Made by a program: the position numbers and the translations under genes | The notes under the pieces: generated by a model | The model's database searches: none | Told to the model about the DNA's origin: nothing | The model's input: only the letters and a program-made list of their open reading frames with translations | NCBI GenBank assembly: GCA_050084985.1 | Contig: JBITNC010000001.1 | Span: 162,316,001 to 162,380,000, forward strand | From: Nageia nagi | Taxonomy: Eukaryota; Pinophyta | Direction of reading: 5' to 3' | DNA: 64,000 nt | In this document: piece after piece, positions 60,000 through 64,000 of the stretch | How the letters are laid out: each line of letters starts with the position of its first letter | Numbering within the stretch: position 1 is the stretch's first letter

Positions 60000-61060
60000 C
60001 TATGATTGAGTTTAGGAGCCAAAATACCCATAAATATTGAATTGGATATGTGTATGTGTCTACTTGGTGCTTTGTAAATTGAATGTTATGGTTTTGAATG
60101 CCTGGAAAGATATGTATGCAAAGTGTGGAATAATTCTCCAAGGCCTATAAAAATGTATGTAAAATGGGAGCCCTATAAGAAGGTATGGACACTCATAAAA
60201 GAGTAGTTGAAAATGATTTTTCCTTGAATATTGTGGTTCTTACTACCCTGATAGACATGTATGCAAAATATGAAACAATACATAAGGCCCAAGAATTATT
60301 TGACACGATGAATGATGTGATATGAAATGATTTAAATATAGTACCATATAGCCCGAAAATAAGCTTAGGGAAGGAAATAAACTTTTCAAAATAGATATTT
60401 TCTAAGTATCAAAAATCAATCCAAAAGTGATAAGTTGGAAAAAAACACAACACCTAAGAATTTTTTAACAATTTGCATGATGTAAGAACAATTTCAATAT
60501 TTTTGAAGAATATCTTCTAGGCTATATTTTGTTCTTTGTCAGGAATCATTTTTCTATTTCAATGAGAAATAAAAAAAGGCTCTCACCAGAGCACAAAATA
60601 TAATCAAACAAAAATTTAGTAGCATGAGAAACCTTTGTATCTATTCTACTTGTATCAGAATATTTTTACAAATATATTATGACAAACATATTTGAAACAT
60701 TTGAGAATAATTGAATCTATAAAGCATATTTAAATCATTTGAGCATAATAATAGAGCATATGATTTGAATTTTATTATGCTTATATTTATAGAAATTTTT
60801 CAACAAGATGCATGATGAAAATTCAAGTTCTTGGAATGCAATTATCAGAGGATGTGCAATTCATGATATGCATGGTAACATTATGAATAGTTTCATGGTC
60901 TACAATGATTGCAAGGTATGCACAAATTGGATTTTTTGAAAAAGGCCCATGGATATGTATGCAAAATATGGAAGAATACACAAGGCCTAGGAATATGAGC
61001 ATAATTATTTAATGATGCATTTTAGGGATAATGGAATAAGATTCACTCATGCTATTCAAG
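60000..61060 (+). pseudogene. PPR gene debris, shuffled motif order
   Basis: Plus-strand phrases are KIPINIELDMCMCLLGA at 60,006-60,060 (E-type unit), then EGMDTHKRVVENDFSLN and IVVLTTLIDMYAKYETIHKA at 60,180-60,290, and FNKMHDENSSSWNAIIRGCA at 60,797-60,860. DMYAKYGRIHKA follows near 60,960. In a normal PPR protein the E-type block comes last, so motif order is scrambled as well as frame-broken. Confidence 0.6.
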
Positions 61061-62109
61061 TATTTATAGCCATATGGTATAACAAATATCTCTTAACATT
61101 GCATCTTGTAAAATCTTATAAATCACCATTACATTGACTACAACATGTAGCTTGTATTCAAATAAATTCATTCAAGCACAATTTTTGGTATGTTCACCCT
61201 ATAAAATATTTAATAATAATGCATTGAGATTATGGACTCTCAACTAACCAGCATCAATTAAATGGTGCATTTATCCTTTCTAATTAATATCTTGAAAGGG
61301 AATACAAACATGGTTTTCTTTATAATGAAAGGGGACTATTAGGGTTGGAGCTAGGAGATAATATTGGTATAGGAGCATGGTGTAGAGGCACCTCATCTCT
61401 TCTATATTGAGTTCAAATTTCATTTTAAGGACTTCAAGGTTCACCTATTTGTCACCTTTGAAGTGGTAAGTCCAACTTTTCTATGTGTTAATGTTTTTTT
61501 TGAAACTTGAATGCAGGGTAGGTCTATTATAAAAAAAAAAATTATGGTTTTATTCCTTATTGGTTTAGGCTAATACCATAACTTGTAATAGTGGTCAGAT
61601 TCTACCTCTTTAACTAATGGTTTACTTAGTAATTACCTTAAAAATGGTAATACTATTTTCTTGAGTTTGACCCTATCTCATTTTCCCCTTTTCCTTGTGA
61701 TTACAAGCTAGATTGTCATAAGCAATGGTGAGCAATCTACTATCATTATACCAATGTCAATTCTAGGGTTATATTTAGCAAGTAAAGGATTTATGGTATC
61801 ATTTATTTGGAATCAGTTTGTGGGAATAAAGGTCTTCAAATTTGGGGATTACTAGAGTGACTTTAAAGATGTTAATTTAAGGGTTGAAATTTGATGTGTG
61901 CATATATTTATATACATGGTTAACCTCATGTAAATATTTTTATTGCATTTATAGCATAATGCATTTCTCCCCTTGTATGTTTGAAGTAATATAATTCAAA
62001 ATTATCAAACAAGAACAATATGCATGTTATCATGATAGATAATTTAAGCTAATGAACTTAGTAGGATATCATCACATGATTACTTTTGCTCCTTTTTTCT
62101 TACAATAAT
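60960..62109 (+). repeat. dispersed repeat copy B
   Basis: Inverted counterpart of 43,131-44,330. Its right end, at cttttttcttacaat, is where the LTR of element 3 begins, so it formed the target of that insertion. Confidence 0.65.
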
Positions 62110-63092
62110 TGTTAACACCTAGAAGGAAATTTTAATTTAATTAAAATACCCTTTTTAGGTATTTAAAATTATTTATTTAATTTATTAAATAAATGCCTTT
62201 ATCGATGTGCACTCTCATCTACCTTTATATTTTACGATAATAGATCGATCAACATCACAATAAGCCCAAGGAGGAACCTTGGCAATCCACCTATTTCTTA
62301 TAAAGGTGGAAGGGTGTGCATGATCATAGACATGATATGATCTAACATAATCCTAAATCCTTGATAGGTGGAAATTACTTGTATCATTCTTGATCACTAT
62401 TTCTTAACACCACCTATCATTTATGGAATTGTTATACTTTGAGCTTCACATTCTTACCATATTTTACCCATTTATGAGTGATATTATAAGCATCAAAGGT
62501 GAGATGATGACATTGAGAAAAGGGTAAGATTAGATTGCAAAGGTTTCCTTCTCATCCAATAGCTCTAGGAGTCTACAATACTCCTCTAACCCTCATGTAG
62601 CACTCATCCTTTGTGTAGTTTTCCATTAGTACCAATGGGGCATGTATGCTTGTGTCATAGTAGGTACATAGGTCCTAGCCACTTGGATGTTCTCATATCC
62701 TCAGGCCTATAGTATGAAATAGTATTTCAATATACTACCTCCCTTTGTCATAGAGACAAATCTATGAGGATCCCTATACATCATGGCTAGTATGTAGGGG
62801 GCCCATGCATACCTCTCCCCATGAAGACATATCCCCTACATTATGTAAAAGAAACATACATTAAAGAACTCATCATTCATCTACTTTCATCTAGATATTA
62901 TCTCCATTCAGCATCATAGGTAAAGTACAAGTTTGTATCTTTCATAGATCTAGTTTTGATAGGTCAAGCTCTAATATATCATTTTTATCATTTGTATTAT
63001 TGCTTTCTATTATTTTTTTGGTTAAATTAATTAATTAAATATTTTATAAATAACCTTCAATAGTAATATTTATTATTTTTTTGGTTATAACA
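62110..63092 (+). repeat. 5' LTR of element 3
   Basis: 983 bp from TGTTAACACC to TTATAACA. A TATA box TATAAAG lies at 62,299-62,305. It contains an internal block (about 62,540-62,870) that the element 1 LTR lacks. Confidence 0.82.
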
Positions 63093-63095
63093 ATT

Positions 63096-63105
63096 GGTGA
63101 ACCTA
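63096..63105 (+). other. primer-binding site of element 3
   Basis: TGGTGAACCT three bases after the LTR end, matching the site in element 1. Confidence 0.55.
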
Positions 63106-63198
63106 ACCCTCTCGATACATTGCTATATTTTTCACTAGTTGCACCAAAACCCTATGGTTTTGTATAGGACTAATGTCAATTTCTAAGTGTGATAGAAA

Positions 63199-64000
63199 TG
63201 GATACACCCATTGCTTTAACTCAAGAAAACCTTGAATATCCTCTTATACAACCAAAAAAGACTAGGATACATAAGAACTACATGAATGTACCAATAAGGC
63301 ATAGTGAAAGAATATAGAAACTTCAACTACATGATTAATATGATAGTGCTTTGAAAGATTGTATTCAATCAACTAAGGAAGATGCAAAAATAAATCTATC
63401 AAAATTTGATGAACCACCACCCAATGCATTAGAGATACTTACCAAGATATTATCCACTCCTCATAGTATAAAATTATTAGCCACAAAATAATATCTTCCT
63501 CTCCTTGTCTAAAGCTTACTAGAAGTTGATACTAAAGTAAAACATCTCCTATGGTCTACTTTAGATATCAATCCCAAATATGCTAAACAAAGGTAAATAA
63601 TCCAACATAATCAAAATGATATGAATTTAACCCATTTTTGAAAAACCTACAAGTACTTGGATCCTTTGCAAGTTGATACATTACAAAACATCATCCCCTA
63701 ACCTTATGCTCAAAACCAAATGCATGAAATCCAACTAGATCCCAGTGCTACCTAACTAAAATCTCATCCAAATCATTCTAAATCCTTAGGATCCTAAAAT
63801 AGGTTTTGTAATATAATGTATTTTTCCTATCTATGATGAATATTAGGAAGATAACATCAATGAATAAGAACTAATCGATATCATAAAACATGAAGTGATT
63901 AATAGATCAACTATCCCTATTAGTTGGATGGATGAACAAGATCTTGTAATAGAATTTAGATTGAGAAGGATATCTGAATGATCAAATGCATAATATGCTA
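63199..64000 (+). pseudogene. gag start of element 3 (broken, partial)
   Basis: The ATG at 63,199 reads MDTPIALTQENLEYPLIQPK and is preceded by a segment similar to the leader just before the element 1 gag Met (gactaat.tcaattt). Stops appear by about 63,315. Later text PPPNALEILTKILSTPHSIK near 63,415 is still legible. The capsid is not reached in recognisable form before the window ends. Confidence 0.5.

Larger units (their letters stand above)
62110..64000 (+). mobile_element. Element 3: 5' end of a Tat-type Ty3 element related to element 1 (runs off the window)
   Basis: LTR at 62,110-63,092, PBS at 63,096 and the start of gag, all on the plus strand. The LTR is colinear with the element 1 LTR on the opposite strand and shares TATA box and PBS type. 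The rest of the element lies beyond the window. Confidence 0.8.

Overview
Plant nuclear DNA from a repeat-rich, strongly AT-rich genome. The evidence is Ty3/gypsy (Tat lineage) and Ty1/copia LTR retrotransposons, a CACTA transposase fragment, plant-type PPR and TIR sequences, a cyclic-nucleotide-gated-channel fragment and degenerate TTTAGGG telomere-like DNA. The gene content and heavy decay would suit a large-genome seed plant, possibly a gymnosperm; that is inference only. Almost all coding sequence is broken. The only plausible intact host genes are two TIR-domain paralogues.

Layout. (1) 1-32,082 is a three-level nest of LTR retrotransposons. Element 1 is an old minus-strand Tat-type Ty3 element with its 5' LTR at 31,350-32,082 and pol at 7.2-2.3 kb. 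Element 2, a giant minus-strand Tat element (7,858-30,806, TSD atttg), sits inside its gag. A Tork-like Ty1/copia element (11,673-16,810, TSD ccttg) sits on the plus strand inside element 2. Element 2 carries a plant mobile domain (PMD) reading frame antisense to its pol, between integrase and the 3' LTR, and the copia element split it. (2) 32-37 kb is low-complexity intergenic DNA with PPR-gene debris, one CNGC-like exon fragment and short tandem duplications. (3) 37.1-39.1 kb holds TIR gene 1, with a TATA box, leader and two recognisable coding exons. (4) 39.4-41.2 kb is a degenerate telomere-like array with AT-rich spacers in a higher-order arrangement. (5) 41.4-42.1 kb is an uninterrupted 231-codon frame made of about six 37-residue copies of a PPR E-type motif. 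(6) 42-47 kb is a mosaic of PPR-derived repeats with (AT)n tracts and a CACTA fragment. (7) 48.5-50.4 kb is TIR gene 2, a proximal duplicate of TIR gene 1. (8) 51-58 kb has a RING-like remnant, short repeats, a second decayed PMD sequence and a Tat gag fragment. (9) 58-62 kb repeats the PPR mosaic in opposite orientation, and 62,110 to the window end is the LTR, primer-binding site and gag start of a third Tat element related to element 1.

The retroelements look dead: frames are full of stops, and several catalytic Asp/Glu codons have become Asn/Lys, all by G-to-A change on the coding strand. LTR divergence, estimated by eye, fits the nesting order (copia about 6%, element 2 about 10-13%). 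The TIR pair shares exon boundaries and differs by an in-frame 12-base indel, which suggests selection on the protein until recently.
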